Below, one piece after another: positions 17,986-26,845 of a stretch of DNA of 64,000 nt; the stretch's first letter is position 1; each line of letters begins with the position of its first letter. The translations under genes and the position numbers were made by a program. The notes under the pieces were generated by a model. It worked only from the letters and a program-made list of their open reading frames with translations. It did not search any database and was not told where the DNA came from. The stretch covers positions 1 to 64,000 of the forward strand of contig CAYNOQ010000001.1 in the NCBI GenBank assembly GCA_964398855.1. The letters are read 5' to 3'. The DNA comes from Mariniphaga sp964398855 (GTDB lineage: Bacteria > Bacteroidota > Bacteroidia > Bacteroidales > Prolixibacteraceae).

Positions 17986-18429
17986 TCAGTTAATTTCGGG
18001 ATTAAGTTCCGGCATCAGCAACTGCTTTTGTTTTTTAATCAGGTCTTTAAGTGTTACGCTTTCCAGATAGTCGATAATGAGTGCGTTGAGTTCGCCGTAA
18101 ATCAGCCTGCTGGGGCATTTGCTCTGCCTGTTGCATGTGCAGTTTTCTGAAAGGCACTCCACCACGGTGATTGCCGGCTCAAAAGCTTGAAAAATATCGT
18201 AGATAGTGATTTTTTCGGGCGGCCGGGTGAGTATATAGCCGCTTTTTTTTCCTTTGGCATTTATAACCAATCCGGCAATTTTCAAATCACGAATAATATG
18301 ATCTAAATATTTCACGGAAATCTCCTGACTTTCGGCAATATCTTTTTGAAAAACACCCTGCTCGGCAGGGTGGCTGGCAATTTCAAGCATTGTCCGGATA
18401 CCATATCTTGTTCGTGTATTGAATTTCAC
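17986..18429 (-). CDS. Rrf2-family transcriptional regulator
   Basis: A 147-residue winged-helix regulator. The N-terminal Rrf2 pattern (TRTRYGIRTMLEIASHP...QKDIAESQEISVKYLDHIIRDLKIAGLV) is followed by a cysteine cluster at C92, C97, C99 and C105, which could hold an iron-sulfur cluster as in IscR, NsrR and RsrR. This would make it a redox, nitric-oxide or iron-sulfur sensor; which one is not decidable here. It is the last gene of a four-gene run, 12 bp after the YceI-like gene, so it probably controls its own operon. The inverted repeat at 21020-21043 is a candidate binding site. Confidence 0.88.
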   Translation of the reverse strand: MKFNTRTRYGIRTMLEIASHPAEQGVFQKDIAESQEISVKYLDHIIRDLKIAGLVINAKGKKSGYILTRPPEKITIYDIFQAFEPAITVVECLSENCTCNRQSKCPSRLIYGELNALIIDYLESVTLKDLIKKQKQLLMPELNPEIN

Positions 18430-18441
18430 TTTACAGCCAGT

Positions 18442-19032
18442 CTATGCGGTTTTTATTAAAATTTTAAAATTAATAATTATTTCGTCAGAGAGCTTAATTA
18501 ATCCCATCATTTTTTGTGGCGGCTTCATGGAAAAATCTGAAAGCCGGATGATTACATCTCCGGTCAGCGTTTGCAAATCCTGCGAAGTGGCTTGAATTGA
18601 GTAGTTTGAGTGAAGTTTTTGCGTGATGCCCGACAGCTGAACTTCCATGGGAATTGAAGGCGAATCGCTTCCGTCTAAAATTTCTTCAAATTCAGAAGTG
18701 TCAATACCGATGGTCACCACCGGATATTTGTCAGCCCTGAGCATGTTGCGGAAATCCTGCAACATCAGCTTATTCTGGCATTTGAGAGCATTAACGGGAA
18801 TGTTGAAAGTGAGTGAATGAGAGTTTATTTCTCCGGAAATTGGGTTTAAAGAATTTTTTTTCTGCGGATTGTTTAAATAAAAATTGATACGGTTGATATT
18901 GGTCTCCCCGGTAATGGTCATCTCCACCAGTTGGGAGTTGGTATTTTCCATGGAAAAAGCGCCTGCACTTTCTGTCGGCGCACTTCCAATCGAAAAAAGG
19001 TTGAAGAAAAAAATCCAGACAATCACTTTCAT
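18442..19032 (-). CDS. Divergent YceI-like exported protein
   Basis: A 196-residue protein with a signal-peptide-like hydrophobic N-terminus and a YceI-type beta-barrel. Features shared with the intact YceI gene upstream are a LQDFRNMLRADKYPVVTIGID segment (family: MNxxxxxALxxxxxPxIxF), an ITQKLHSNYSIQ segment and a final LSDFSMKPP segment. The fold normally binds isoprenoid or other lipids in the periplasm. Sequence is more divergent than the 20344-20949 copy, suggesting a different ligand. It lies between the porin and rrf2-type genes in one operon. Confidence 0.7.
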   Translation of the reverse strand: MKVIVWIFFFNLFSIGSAPTESAGAFSMENTNSQLVEMTITGETNINRINFYLNNPQKKNSLNPISGEINSHSLTFNIPVNALKCQNKLMLQDFRNMLRADKYPVVTIGIDTSEFEEILDGSDSPSIPMEVQLSGITQKLHSNYSIQATSQDLQTLTGDVIIRLSDFSMKPPQKMMGLIKLSDEIIINFKILIKTA

Positions 19033-19082
19033 TCCCGTCTTTTTTAAATGTTTCTCACATAAAACAGCTTATTCCTTAATTT

Positions 19083-20330
19083 TTAAAAGGATATGCCGGC
19101 TTCGAGCATAAAGCCTTTAAATCCGGCTTTGTCACCATAAGTTGCGGTGAAGTTTTCGTACTTCTGGTCAACATATTCCAGTTTCATCACCACATTCTTG
19201 GTCATAAACCAGCCGCCGGCAACCTGCAGGCGGTTCACCTGCATCTGCGGTGAAGTCTCCTTGTTGGCAACCGTGTTGTACCGTGCGCCTAAGAACCACT
19301 GATCCTGTTTGCCCATGCGGTATATCGCTTCCATTGCAAGCTGTACGAAATCATAATCAGCCGCTTTCGTGGTGATGCCTTTCGCTTTTTCAAACGTGCC
19401 GAAAAGCTCTAATCCTGAATATTTCAGGAGAATATTGGCTACCAATGTGTTGTCTTTGGTGAATGTTCCCGGACTGAAATTTCCGGAAGTGAAATTTTTG
19501 CTGACGTCAAATTCCGAACCGTCTCCTGCCTGGTTGTTCATCACAAAATAGTAGCGTGAACCGGTGCGGTCGCCGCTGTGAAGCGAGCCGGAAAGGGTTT
19601 TGCTCTGGTGCGACCCGGAGAGTGTTGCCCGCAAGCGGAAATCTTCCGAAATCTGCTTATCGTAGGATGCTTTCCACACAAACGCCAGCTCATCCACCAT
19701 ATTCCGTTCGATATATTTTTTTGCTTCGCCGGCGCCTTCGGTTGTTGCCGGCGCCGGACTCAATGTTCCGTTGTTAACGCCGCCCATCAGCAGCCACCCG
19801 TTGTTGCGGAACATCACTTCCACACCCGTGTTGGTGGTGTAATCGTCTAAGATATAATTACCTACAAATGTGTTCCGTATGACATTGCCGTTGTCGGAGC
19901 GCCGGAAATGGTGGTCGCCCACATTGGGGTGCATCACGCCAGCTTTGATGGTCAGATACTCCATCAGCTTGTCGGCAGCCGGAAAAAACGGCATTTTGTC
20001 GATGAGCAGATAGCCGCCTTTCACCCACGCTTCATTGTGGTGGCGCGAAGAGAGATAAGTTTCTAAATTGACTTTAATTCCGGGAGCCAGAAGTGTGTTG
20101 AGGTTGAAATTAGCAGTAGGCAGATTGAGATTTGAACCCAAAGCAATCAGCGGGTAAGCCGGGTTATTGGCTTCGTGACTCAAAGCCTGGTACTGAAGGG
20201 CAAAATCGCCGCCCACTTCAACTTTCACCTTTGTGAAGTTTTCGCTTTCAACTTTTGGCTCTTCAAATTGCTGGGCATAGCCGGCAAAAACACCAAAAAA
20301 CAGAGCAGTTAACAGGGTAATTTTTCGCAT
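19083..20330 (-). CDS. Outer-membrane porin-like beta-barrel protein
   Basis: A 415-residue protein with a clear signal peptide (MRKITLLTALFFGVFAGYAQ) and repeated amphipathic beta-strands throughout. It ends in phenylalanine (MLEAGISF), the usual C-terminal signature for outer-membrane barrel insertion. Central segments such as IKAGVMHPNVGDHHFRRSDNG and GVEVMFRNNGWLLMGGVNNG resemble phosphate-selective porin O/P-type barrels, but the match is general. It lies 13 bp after the upstream yceI gene. Substrate unknown; co-expression with two YceI-fold proteins suggests a small lipophilic or redox-related compound, which is inference. Confidence 0.75.
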   Translation of the reverse strand: MRKITLLTALFFGVFAGYAQQFEEPKVESENFTKVKVEVGGDFALQYQALSHEANNPAYPLIALGSNLNLPTANFNLNTLLAPGIKVNLETYLSSRHHNEAWVKGGYLLIDKMPFFPAADKLMEYLTIKAGVMHPNVGDHHFRRSDNGNVIRNTFVGNYILDDYTTNTGVEVMFRNNGWLLMGGVNNGTLSPAPATTEGAGEAKKYIERNMVDELAFVWKASYDKQISEDFRLRATLSGSHQSKTLSGSLHSGDRTGSRYYFVMNNQAGDGSEFDVSKNFTSGNFSPGTFTKDNTLVANILLKYSGLELFGTFEKAKGITTKAADYDFVQLAMEAIYRMGKQDQWFLGARYNTVANKETSPQMQVNRLQVAGGWFMTKNVVMKLEYVDQKYENFTATYGDKAGFKGFMLEAGISF

Positions 20331-20343
20331 AACAGAAATTTAA

Positions 20344-20949
20344 TTATTTAACAGCTGACAAAGCTTTTTCAGATTGCATCATAAAGGAGTATTCAAGCGT
20401 GATTTCATCGCCGGTTTTGATGGTTCCCATCATCACTGAAGGGGGAACAATTCCGTAATCGCTCATTTTCATCCGGAAACTTCCGGAAACGGAAACATTA
20501 TCGCCGGACTTGACTTCGCCCGCAAACGGAAGCTCAACATTGCGCGAAACACCGGCAATTTCAAGCTTGCCAACCACATTTCCCTTAAATGAATTTCCGT
20601 TAACAGTTTCCATTTTTACTCCCGACTGACTGAACTTAATGTCTGAAAACTGCTTCACTTTCAGGGCTTCATGCGCCTTGCTGTTCATCAGTTTCTGCTC
20701 ACCCGTTACATCAGAAGATTTGCAGCTGAAAGAGACACCGGAAATTTCCATGTCCTTTTCACTTTTTTCTTTCAGAACCATTTCACTTTTAAAGTTTTTG
20801 GCATCCATCTGCCAGTCGTGCAAAGTGGAAGTTCCTTTGATAACTACCTTACTTTCTCCGGGAACGGTTGTGTACATTTCCTGTGCGCTTAAAGCCAGGG
20901 TTGCCAGCATTGCCGACAAGAATACGAGTGATTTTAAATGTGTTTTCAT
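20344..20949 (-). CDS. YceI family lipid-binding-type protein
   Basis: A 201-residue exported protein with a signal peptide (hydrophobic residues 8-21, cleaved after LSAQ). The YceI barrel is shown by VIKGTSTLHDWQMDAKNF near residue 37, LMNSKAHEALKVKQFSDIKFSQSG near residue 87, and a VSGSFRMKMSDYGIVPPSVMMG C-terminal region. YceI proteins carry isoprenoid-type ligands or take part in periplasmic acid or oxidative stress responses. It is first in the YceI-porin-YceI-Rrf2 run, preceded by the 21020-21043 inverted repeat. Confidence 0.85.
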   Translation of the reverse strand: MKTHLKSLVFLSAMLATLALSAQEMYTTVPGESKVVIKGTSTLHDWQMDAKNFKSEMVLKEKSEKDMEISGVSFSCKSSDVTGEQKLMNSKAHEALKVKQFSDIKFSQSGVKMETVNGNSFKGNVVGKLEIAGVSRNVELPFAGEVKSGDNVSVSGSFRMKMSDYGIVPPSVMMGTIKTGDEITLEYSFMMQSEKALSAVK

Positions 20950-21019
20950 ATTTAAACTATTTATCCTATTGAATTGGTAGGGTAAATTTCTGAATAAAAA
21001 ACATAAAATGTCAAGTTTG

Positions 21020-21043
21020 AAAGTATGTTATACAGCATACTTT
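21020..21043. promoter_or_regulatory. Inverted repeat upstream of the YceI-porin-Rrf2 operon
   Basis: AAAGTATG (21020-21027) and CATACTTT (21036-21043) are perfect 8-bp inverted arms around an 8-nt spacer, about 70 bp upstream of the yceI start. The dimension (24 bp dyad) suits a homodimeric regulator such as the Rrf2 protein encoded at the end of the operon. No T-tract hairpin interpretation fits. Confidence 0.5.
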
Positions 21044-21214
21044 TATGAATAATTCAGAATATCAGATATTTAAGTAGTGAAAAAAATAGATGTTATGGTT
21101 TTACACAGCTTTTTATTTTCATGTCGTATTGCAAAAGCCAAATTGATTACTACCTTGTACTATACATTTTTCAAGTTGCACAGACGTTTAATTTCACAAA
21201 AAATCAGACTATCC

Positions 21215-21769
21215 ATGAAAAGATTATTGATTTTATCCGCTTTGTTTTGTGCTTTTTTAAAACCGGTAAAGTCCCAGGATTCCGGGCTGGAAAAAAGTAT
21301 TTTCGGCATTCAAACCGGTTTTATCGGTGTTGATATTTATAATGAGTATAAGCTTTCGGACAGAATAGTTTTACGAAGTGAAGCAAGTCTGTTTGCAGGT
21401 TTTCGGGGTGGAATAATTTATTCCAAAAATGAATTTGCCATGTTCCCCGGCATAACCATTCAGCCAAAATATTACTACAACCTGAAAAAACGCATAGGTA
21501 AGGGAAAGAATATTAAAAATAACGCTGCCGATTACTTTAGTATGCAGTTCAGGTATTTCCCGAATTGGTTTGTAATTGCAAATTCTGAGGATATAAGCGT
21601 TATAAATCAAATGAGTATTATACCAACGATAGGAGTGAGAAGGAACTTTTTCACAAATTTCAACTTTGAAGCCAAAATAGGATATGGCTACTATTTTTCG
21701 TTGGAAAAACAATACGAATTCTCAGGATTGAATTTCGATTTGGGAGTGAAATTGGGTTATGATTTTTAA
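21215..21769 (+). CDS. Small outer-membrane beta-barrel-like protein
   Basis: A 184-residue protein with a signal peptide (MKRLLILSALFCAFLKPVKS, then QDSG). The mature part alternates aromatic and polar residues as expected for a small beta-barrel, with paired strands such as GIQTGFIGVDIYNEYKL and the C-terminal LNFDLGVKLGYDF ending in Phe. I do not recognise a specific family. The start at 21215 is chosen for the signal peptide; a longer frame from 21077 would put 46 residues of unlikely sequence before it. It stands alone between the divergent yceI operon and the convergent DUF4395 gene. Confidence 0.6.
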   Translation: MKRLLILSALFCAFLKPVKSQDSGLEKSIFGIQTGFIGVDIYNEYKLSDRIVLRSEASLFAGFRGGIIYSKNEFAMFPGITIQPKYYYNLKKRIGKGKNIKNNAADYFSMQFRYFPNWFVIANSEDISVINQMSIIPTIGVRRNFFTNFNFEAKIGYGYYFSLEKQYEFSGLNFDLGVKLGYDF

Positions 21770-21859
21770 AGGAGTGATGTTTTTTGATTTGAGAATCAAG
21801 GCATTATCATTACAATTCAAAAATCACAATAATCCAACATCCCCTTCTCCCTGAATCTG

Positions 21860-22300
21860 TTAGCCACGATAAAACGGGTAAACCACATAGGTATAGATGT
21901 GGCATCCCACGCAGATTTTGAAGACCAGTTCAAGGGTTGCAAAAAAGATCAGGATTGAAGCCACAATCAGGGCTGCCGTGTGCAGTTTCAGCAAAAGAAG
22001 AATTGAAACGACAAATGCCATCAGGAATCCAAGCCGTGCAGCAAAAATTTTTGGCGCCTTGTCAATCGCCTTCTTTCTTAATCCTAACAACTTGGCTAAG
22101 CCGATGCTGGCATATCTCACCGGGCTATATTTTGAAAAATCAAATGCGCGAAGAAAAAAATCAATGGTGATAAAGAGCATAAGCCAGACGGAGTTGAACA
22201 GAATTCCGGCAACTACAAACAAAATCACAAAAAGTGCATTCAGCCGGGTAACGTTTTCGTCGATTTTCTTATCTGAGATGGGGCAAATCAAATTTTTCAT
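21860..22300 (-). CDS. DUF4395 integral membrane protein
   Basis: A 146-residue protein with about four membrane segments (residues about 23-37, 39-52, 90-105, 110-127). CPISDKKIDENVTRLNA at the N-terminus and the FSPVRYASIGLA-type loop (here YSPVRYASIGLAKLLGL) fit DUF4395. The C-terminal CVGCHIYTYVV segment has a CxxC pair that could be redox active or bind metal. DUF4395 proteins are often near thioredoxin-like genes; none is visible next to it here. Function unknown. Confidence 0.78.
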   Translation of the reverse strand: MKNLICPISDKKIDENVTRLNALFVILFVVAGILFNSVWLMLFITIDFFLRAFDFSKYSPVRYASIGLAKLLGLRKKAIDKAPKIFAARLGFLMAFVVSILLLLKLHTAALIVASILIFFATLELVFKICVGCHIYTYVVYPFYRG

Positions 22301-22426
22301 GGCAATGCTTTTTAGTAAATATTAAAAGCGACAATAAAATACAAAGTTGTCTTTTATTTTAAAAATGAGCAAGGATTTAAAGGAACAGTGTGAAAGAATT
22401 AACGCTGACTAACCCGAAAAATCTGC

Positions 22427-22434
22427 TATTTTTG
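22427..22434 (+). promoter_or_regulatory. -7 element for the membrane protein-pulA operon
   Basis: TATTTTTG matches TAnnTTTG and lies 15 bp before the ATG at 22450, which would give a very short leader. No clear -33 TTTG is seen. Confidence 0.45.
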
Positions 22435-22449
22435 TGCAAAATTTAATGG

Positions 22450-22995
22450 ATGATCCAAAAATTTGCAACATTTTTTCTTTCGGATTTCATTTTGCAGATT
22501 CCGTCTCAAAATGAAATCGGGCCTGAAGGACACAAGCTGGTTTGGTTTGCGGTGGCTATTGCAGTCGCCGGACTTCTGCTCTTTTTATGGATGAACAGCA
22601 GCCGGAAGCTCAAACTATTTCACTTCAGCCTTTCAAAACGAAAAAAAATAGGTGTCAGTCTGAAAAAAAACCGCTCATTTCGCCCCGATTCGGTAGAACT
22701 TACCATCATCAATACCGGGAAGGCGGATTTGGATATTGACACGCCGTTAGTGATTTTCAGCGGAATGATACAGAAACGGAAATTCAGGCTGAAAGGCACA
22801 AGCAACTACAGAATCTATCCACTCTATTTGCCTCAGGGAGATGAGCACACAATGAATATTGACCTGAAACGGTTCTATGGTTTCGACAAAAGCCTGAAAA
22901 AACTGCCCCGAATGAAGGTGATTGTTTTTGAAGTGGGTGGCAGAAGATTGGGCAGCAGCAAAATCCTGCTGCGAAAAACATTATTTAACGTCTGA
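22450..22995 (+). CDS. Single-span membrane protein of unknown function coupled to pulA
   Basis: A 181-residue protein I do not recognise. A hydrophobic stretch near residues 3-17 is followed by a strong transmembrane helix at about 29-48 (LVWFAVAIAVAGLLLFLWM), a basic patch (SSRKLKLFHFSLSKRKK), and a predominantly beta C-terminal domain (VELTIINTGKADLDIDTPLVIFSG...) that reads like an immunoglobulin-like fold. Its stop codon overlaps the pulA start by one base (TGATG), so the two are almost certainly co-translated. A membrane partner for the pullulanase or for glycogen metabolism is possible but unproven. Confidence 0.65.
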   Translation: MIQKFATFFLSDFILQIPSQNEIGPEGHKLVWFAVAIAVAGLLLFLWMNSSRKLKLFHFSLSKRKKIGVSLKKNRSFRPDSVELTIINTGKADLDIDTPLVIFSGMIQKRKFRLKGTSNYRIYPLYLPQGDEHTMNIDLKRFYGFDKSLKKLPRMKVIVFEVGGRRLGSSKILLRKTLFNV

Positions 22996-24932
22996 TGAGA
23001 GATTGGAAATTTAACCATATCGATTTTTCAACTTATCCGTTTTATGGCGGTGATGATTTGGGTGTTTCCTGGGCGCCGGAAAAAACAGTGGTGAAAATTT
23101 GGGCGCCAACTGCCAAGGCTGTAGAATTCAGGCTGTTTAAAGACGGAAAAGGAGGGAATGAGTTTTACAAAACCACATTACAGGCAGATGGAAACGGAAC
23201 CTGGTCAACCGTTTTAAACGGTGATTATGAAGGAAAATTCTATACAATCCGCGTAAATGACGGCGACTGGTTGGATGAAACTCCCGGCATTCATGCGCGC
23301 TGTGTGGGTGTAAACGGTTTGCGCGGAATGATTTACAATCCGGCAAAAACAAACCCGGAGGGGTGGGAACATGATGCCCCGCTATCGTTTAAAAATTTTC
23401 AGGATGCGGCAATTTACGAAATTCACGTTCGCGATTTTTCCATTTCCGAAAATTCGGGAATTGAAAACAAGGGAAAATTTCTCGGTTTCACCGAAAAAAA
23501 CACCCTGTCTCCCGATGGTCTGGCTACCGGCTTATCTCACCTGAAAGAGTTAGGTATTACGCATGTACATCTGCTTCCGGTGAATGATTTTTATACTGTG
23601 GATGAAGAAAATCCGACAGAAAAATACAACTGGGGATATGATCCGCTGCACTATAATGCGCTGGAAGGTTCATATTCAACCGACCCGTATGACGGCGCAA
23701 AAAGAGTTAAGGAATTTAAGCAACTGATTCTGGCGCTGCATAATGCCGGAATCGGCGTGGTGTTGGATGTGGTTTATAATCACACCTATTTTGCAAGGGA
23801 ATCGGTTTTTAACCAGACTGTTCCCGGCTATTTCTACCGCCAAAAACGGGATGGCACTTTTGCCGATGCCACGGGGTGTGGCAATGAGCTGGCAACCGAA
23901 CGCTTCATGGTGCGCCAATATATTATTGACTCGCTGAAATACTGGTCTGAAGAGTTTCATATTGACGGTTTCCGCTTCGACCTGATGGGGGTTTACGATT
24001 TAGAAACGATGAATGCCATCCGGAAAGAATTTCCGAAACTGCTGCTCTATGGCGAAGGCTGGATTGCCGACAAAAGTCCCATGCCCGAAAACCGGCGTGC
24101 GGTGAAAGCCAACATGAGCAGACTGCCCGGGATTGCTGCCTTCAATGATGATTTCCGCGATGCGCTGAAAGGAAACGACAGCGCAAAAAAAAGCAAGGGT
24201 TTTGTCAGCGGAATGGGATTGCGTGAAGAGTCGGTGAAATTTGGCATTGTTGGCGCAGTTTACCACCCGCAAATTGTTTATGACTATGTGGAGACTTCCA
24301 AAAATCCATGGGCTACTGAGCCTGAACAGTGCGTCAACTACGCTTCCTGCCACGATAACTACACCCTTTGGGACAAGCTCAGATTCAGCAACCCGAAAGC
24401 TTCTGATGATGAGATGCGAAAAATGGTAAAATTAGCGGGAGCGCTTGTGCTGACTTCACAGGGAATACCTTTCCTGCATGGCGGTGTGGAATTTTGCTAT
24501 ACAAAAGGAGGACACCCCAATTCCTACAAATCTCCCGATTCTGTGAACCGGATAGATTGGGGAAGAAAAAAAACATATCTCGATGTTTTCGAATATTACA
24601 GAAAACTGATTCTGCTGCGGAAAGAGCATCCTGCTTTTCGCATGACCACGGCAGAGCAAATCCGGGAGAACATCAGTTTTTGCACCGAATACAAAATCGG
24701 GGTTGTAAGTTACTGCATCAACGGAGAAGCCTGTAGCGACAGGTGGAAGCAAATTGTCATGCTGTTCAACGGAAACCGGGAAGATGTGTTGCAAACGCTG
24801 CCCGAAGGCAATTTTCGGATTGCGGTTCAGGGCGATGATTTTTCTGATGATCAGCCCACAGAAAAGATTATTTCCGGGAGTGTGCTGCTGCCGGCTATTT
24901 CTATGGTAATTCTGGTAAATTCGGAAGCCTAA
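22995..24932 (+). CDS. pulA: Type I pullulanase (GH13 debranching enzyme)
   Basis: A 645-residue glycoside hydrolase that cleaves alpha-1,6 branches of pullulan, glycogen or starch. An N-terminal CBM48-like domain (about residues 15-115, SWAPEKTVVKIWAPTAKAVEFRLF) precedes the GH13 barrel. Conserved regions are visible: YNWGYDP, DVVYNHTY (region I), DGFRFDLMG with the Asp nucleophile (II), YGEGW with the acid/base Glu (III) and SCHDN (IV). No signal peptide is present, so it acts in the cytoplasm, probably in glycogen turnover. It ends overlapping the convergent ald gene by 4 bp. Confidence 0.93.
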   Translation: MRDWKFNHIDFSTYPFYGGDDLGVSWAPEKTVVKIWAPTAKAVEFRLFKDGKGGNEFYKTTLQADGNGTWSTVLNGDYEGKFYTIRVNDGDWLDETPGIHARCVGVNGLRGMIYNPAKTNPEGWEHDAPLSFKNFQDAAIYEIHVRDFSISENSGIENKGKFLGFTEKNTLSPDGLATGLSHLKELGITHVHLLPVNDFYTVDEENPTEKYNWGYDPLHYNALEGSYSTDPYDGAKRVKEFKQLILALHNAGIGVVLDVVYNHTYFARESVFNQTVPGYFYRQKRDGTFADATGCGNELATERFMVRQYIIDSLKYWSEEFHIDGFRFDLMGVYDLETMNAIRKEFPKLLLYGEGWIADKSPMPENRRAVKANMSRLPGIAAFNDDFRDALKGNDSAKKSKGFVSGMGLREESVKFGIVGAVYHPQIVYDYVETSKNPWATEPEQCVNYASCHDNYTLWDKLRFSNPKASDDEMRKMVKLAGALVLTSQGIPFLHGGVEFCYTKGGHPNSYKSPDSVNRIDWGRKKTYLDVFEYYRKLILLRKEHPAFRMTTAEQIRENISFCTEYKIGVVSYCINGEACSDRWKQIVMLFNGNREDVLQTLPEGNFRIAVQGDDFSDDQPTEKIISGSVLLPAISMVILVNSEA

Positions 24933-26149
24933 AGCACGGAAATCAGCAGGTCGATATCCTTTGATGGCAGGTTGAAAAGTCTGCCGAGATCGTGATTGGT
25001 CAAAATACCGGAAAAGAGATAGACGCCTTTTCGAAATCCACTGAAATTTTTGATATAGTTGTGCATTCCGCCACTGTCGCCAACGGCAAGCAAAACGGGC
25101 AGTAGGTTGTTACTCAGCGCAATGGATGCAGTCCGGGCAACAATTGCGGGGGAATTGGGTACACAGTAGTGCACCACTCCGTGTTTCAGGTAAACCGGAT
25201 TGTTCAGGTCGGTGCAGCGCGTTGTTTCAAAGCATCCGCCCTGACTTGCATTCAGGTCGATTATTACGGAACCTTCTTTCATCACTTTTATCAAATCTTC
25301 GGAAACTTTGTATTTCGGAGAAGTGTTGAACTGCATGGCTCCAATCACGGCATCGGCAGATGCAAGCGCCTTTCGCAAAACCGTGGGATAGAAAACCGAG
25401 GTAAAAATGCGTCCGTCTAACTTGTCTTCCAATTTGCTTAAATTATAGACCGAAGTGTCAAACACTTTCACCATCACCCCCAAACTCAGGGCTGCGCGTG
25501 CAGCGTATTCGGCTGCCGTGCTGGTGCCGATGATGACCAACTCCGAAGGAGTTATACCCGTAACTTCTCCGAACAAAACCCCCTTCCCGCTCCGGGTATT
25601 GCTCAGGTATTCACTGGCAATGGTTATGGCTGTTGCGCCGGCAATCTGGCTCATCTGATGGACAAACGGCAAAAAACCCTGTTCATTTTCAATGTTTTCA
25701 TAAGCAATGGCGGTGATTTTCTTCTGAATCATCTTTTGCAGCAGCGCATGGCTTTGTGCCTGAATCTGCATATTGGAAAAAAGAACCTGATTCCCTTTCA
25801 GCGAACTGATCTCGTCGAAATCGAACGGCGCAATGCGCAGAATAATATCGCACTGAAATGTTTCTTCTTTGTTATCAACAACATAAGCGCCAACAGCGCG
25901 ATATTCCTCATCTGAATAATTTGCCATTTTTCCTGCATCGCGCTCAATAAAAACCTCGTGCCCGTAAGATGTGAGCAGATCAACAGCCTGCGGGGTGAGG
26001 GGAACCCGATATTCAATTTTGGGGAAATCGGAAGGAATGCCGATTTTAATTTTTTGTCCTTTGCTCTTAATTTCTAACATCTCCTCCTGAGGCATCAGCA
26101 TGGTTTTGGAAACCAGCCCTTTTTCTTTTGTTCCTTCGCGGGTTGTCAT
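24929..26149 (-). CDS. ald: Alanine dehydrogenase-type enzyme
   Basis: A 406-residue NAD-dependent amino-acid dehydrogenase of the alanine dehydrogenase/PNT N-terminal family. It catalyses reversible oxidative deamination of L-alanine to pyruvate and ammonia. The N-terminal domain starts after about 35 residues (KIGIPSDFPKIEYRVPLTPQAV), with GHEVFIERDAGK. The Rossmann domain has LVIIGTSTAAEYAARAALSLGVMVKVFDTS in place of the canonical GxGxxG, a deviation also seen in Bacteroidetes homologues as I recall. VIDLNASQGGCFETTR and a C-terminal GVYLFSGILTNHDLG follow. Confirmation of alanine over other substrates needs phylogeny. Confidence 0.78.
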   Translation of the reverse strand: MTTREGTKEKGLVSKTMLMPQEEMLEIKSKGQKIKIGIPSDFPKIEYRVPLTPQAVDLLTSYGHEVFIERDAGKMANYSDEEYRAVGAYVVDNKEETFQCDIILRIAPFDFDEISSLKGNQVLFSNMQIQAQSHALLQKMIQKKITAIAYENIENEQGFLPFVHQMSQIAGATAITIASEYLSNTRSGKGVLFGEVTGITPSELVIIGTSTAAEYAARAALSLGVMVKVFDTSVYNLSKLEDKLDGRIFTSVFYPTVLRKALASADAVIGAMQFNTSPKYKVSEDLIKVMKEGSVIIDLNASQGGCFETTRCTDLNNPVYLKHGVVHYCVPNSPAIVARTASIALSNNLLPVLLAVGDSGGMHNYIKNFSGFRKGVYLFSGILTNHDLGRLFNLPSKDIDLLISVL

Positions 26150-26208
26150 GGATAAACAATTTTAAAACAGTGAAATGGTGCGACAAGTTACATTGTATCG
26201 TCAAATTT

Positions 26209-26628
26209 TCAAAATTTTGCAGTTATCTCTCTCTGTTCATTCTCAAGAACTTCAATTCTCACCTCCACAAAATTTTCAGGCAACAGCGATTCGATTTTTT
26301 CGGGCCATTCAATCAGACAGTAATTTCCGCTGAAGAAATAATCTTCGTAACCTAAATCGAAAGCCTCTTCCATGCTTTTTATCCGATAAAAATCAAAATG
26401 ATAAATTGACTCTCCTTTTTCGGTATGATACTCATTTACAATGGCAAACGTGGGACTTGTTATATTATCCGCAGTTCCGAGAGCCCTACAAACCGACTGG
26501 ATAAACGTAGTTTTGCCTGCGCCCATCTTTCCGTAAAACGCAAATATTTTCTGTTCCGGGAAAGCTGAAATCAGCTTTTTCGCAGCCTTATCCAGCGCTT
26601 TTAGTGAAGGGATATTTTCTGAAAACAT
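26209..26628 (-). CDS. tsaE: tRNA threonylcarbamoyladenosine biosynthesis ATPase TsaE
   Basis: A 139-residue P-loop ATPase needed with TsaB, TsaC/TsaC2 and TsaD to form the t6A37 modification of ANN-decoding tRNAs. The Walker A GKMGAGKTT is near residue 36, followed by SPTFAIVNEY and YHFDFYRI, and a C-terminal CLIEWPEKI motif. Length fits the family (about 135-160). It lies 59 bp downstream of the ald start on the same strand, possibly transcribed toward it. Confidence 0.93.
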   Translation of the reverse strand: MFSENIPSLKALDKAAKKLISAFPEQKIFAFYGKMGAGKTTFIQSVCRALGTADNITSPTFAIVNEYHTEKGESIYHFDFYRIKSMEEAFDLGYEDYFFSGNYCLIEWPEKIESLLPENFVEVRIEVLENEQREITAKF

Positions 26629-26845
26629 GCTTCATTTTTGATAAATACCACAAAATAGTTTAAACCGGGTCCAAAACCGAAATCCGGTTCACTTCCCGGA
26701 CAAAAATACAAAATGAGCGCTGTTTAAATACCATCTTCCCTGAAATGTGTATCAGATTGGCTGTTTTCATTTGATGTTTATCCCAAAGTATAAGATTTCC
26801 GCCCTTTGGGCGATAATGACGCCGTTGCTGGAATATTATTGGGTA

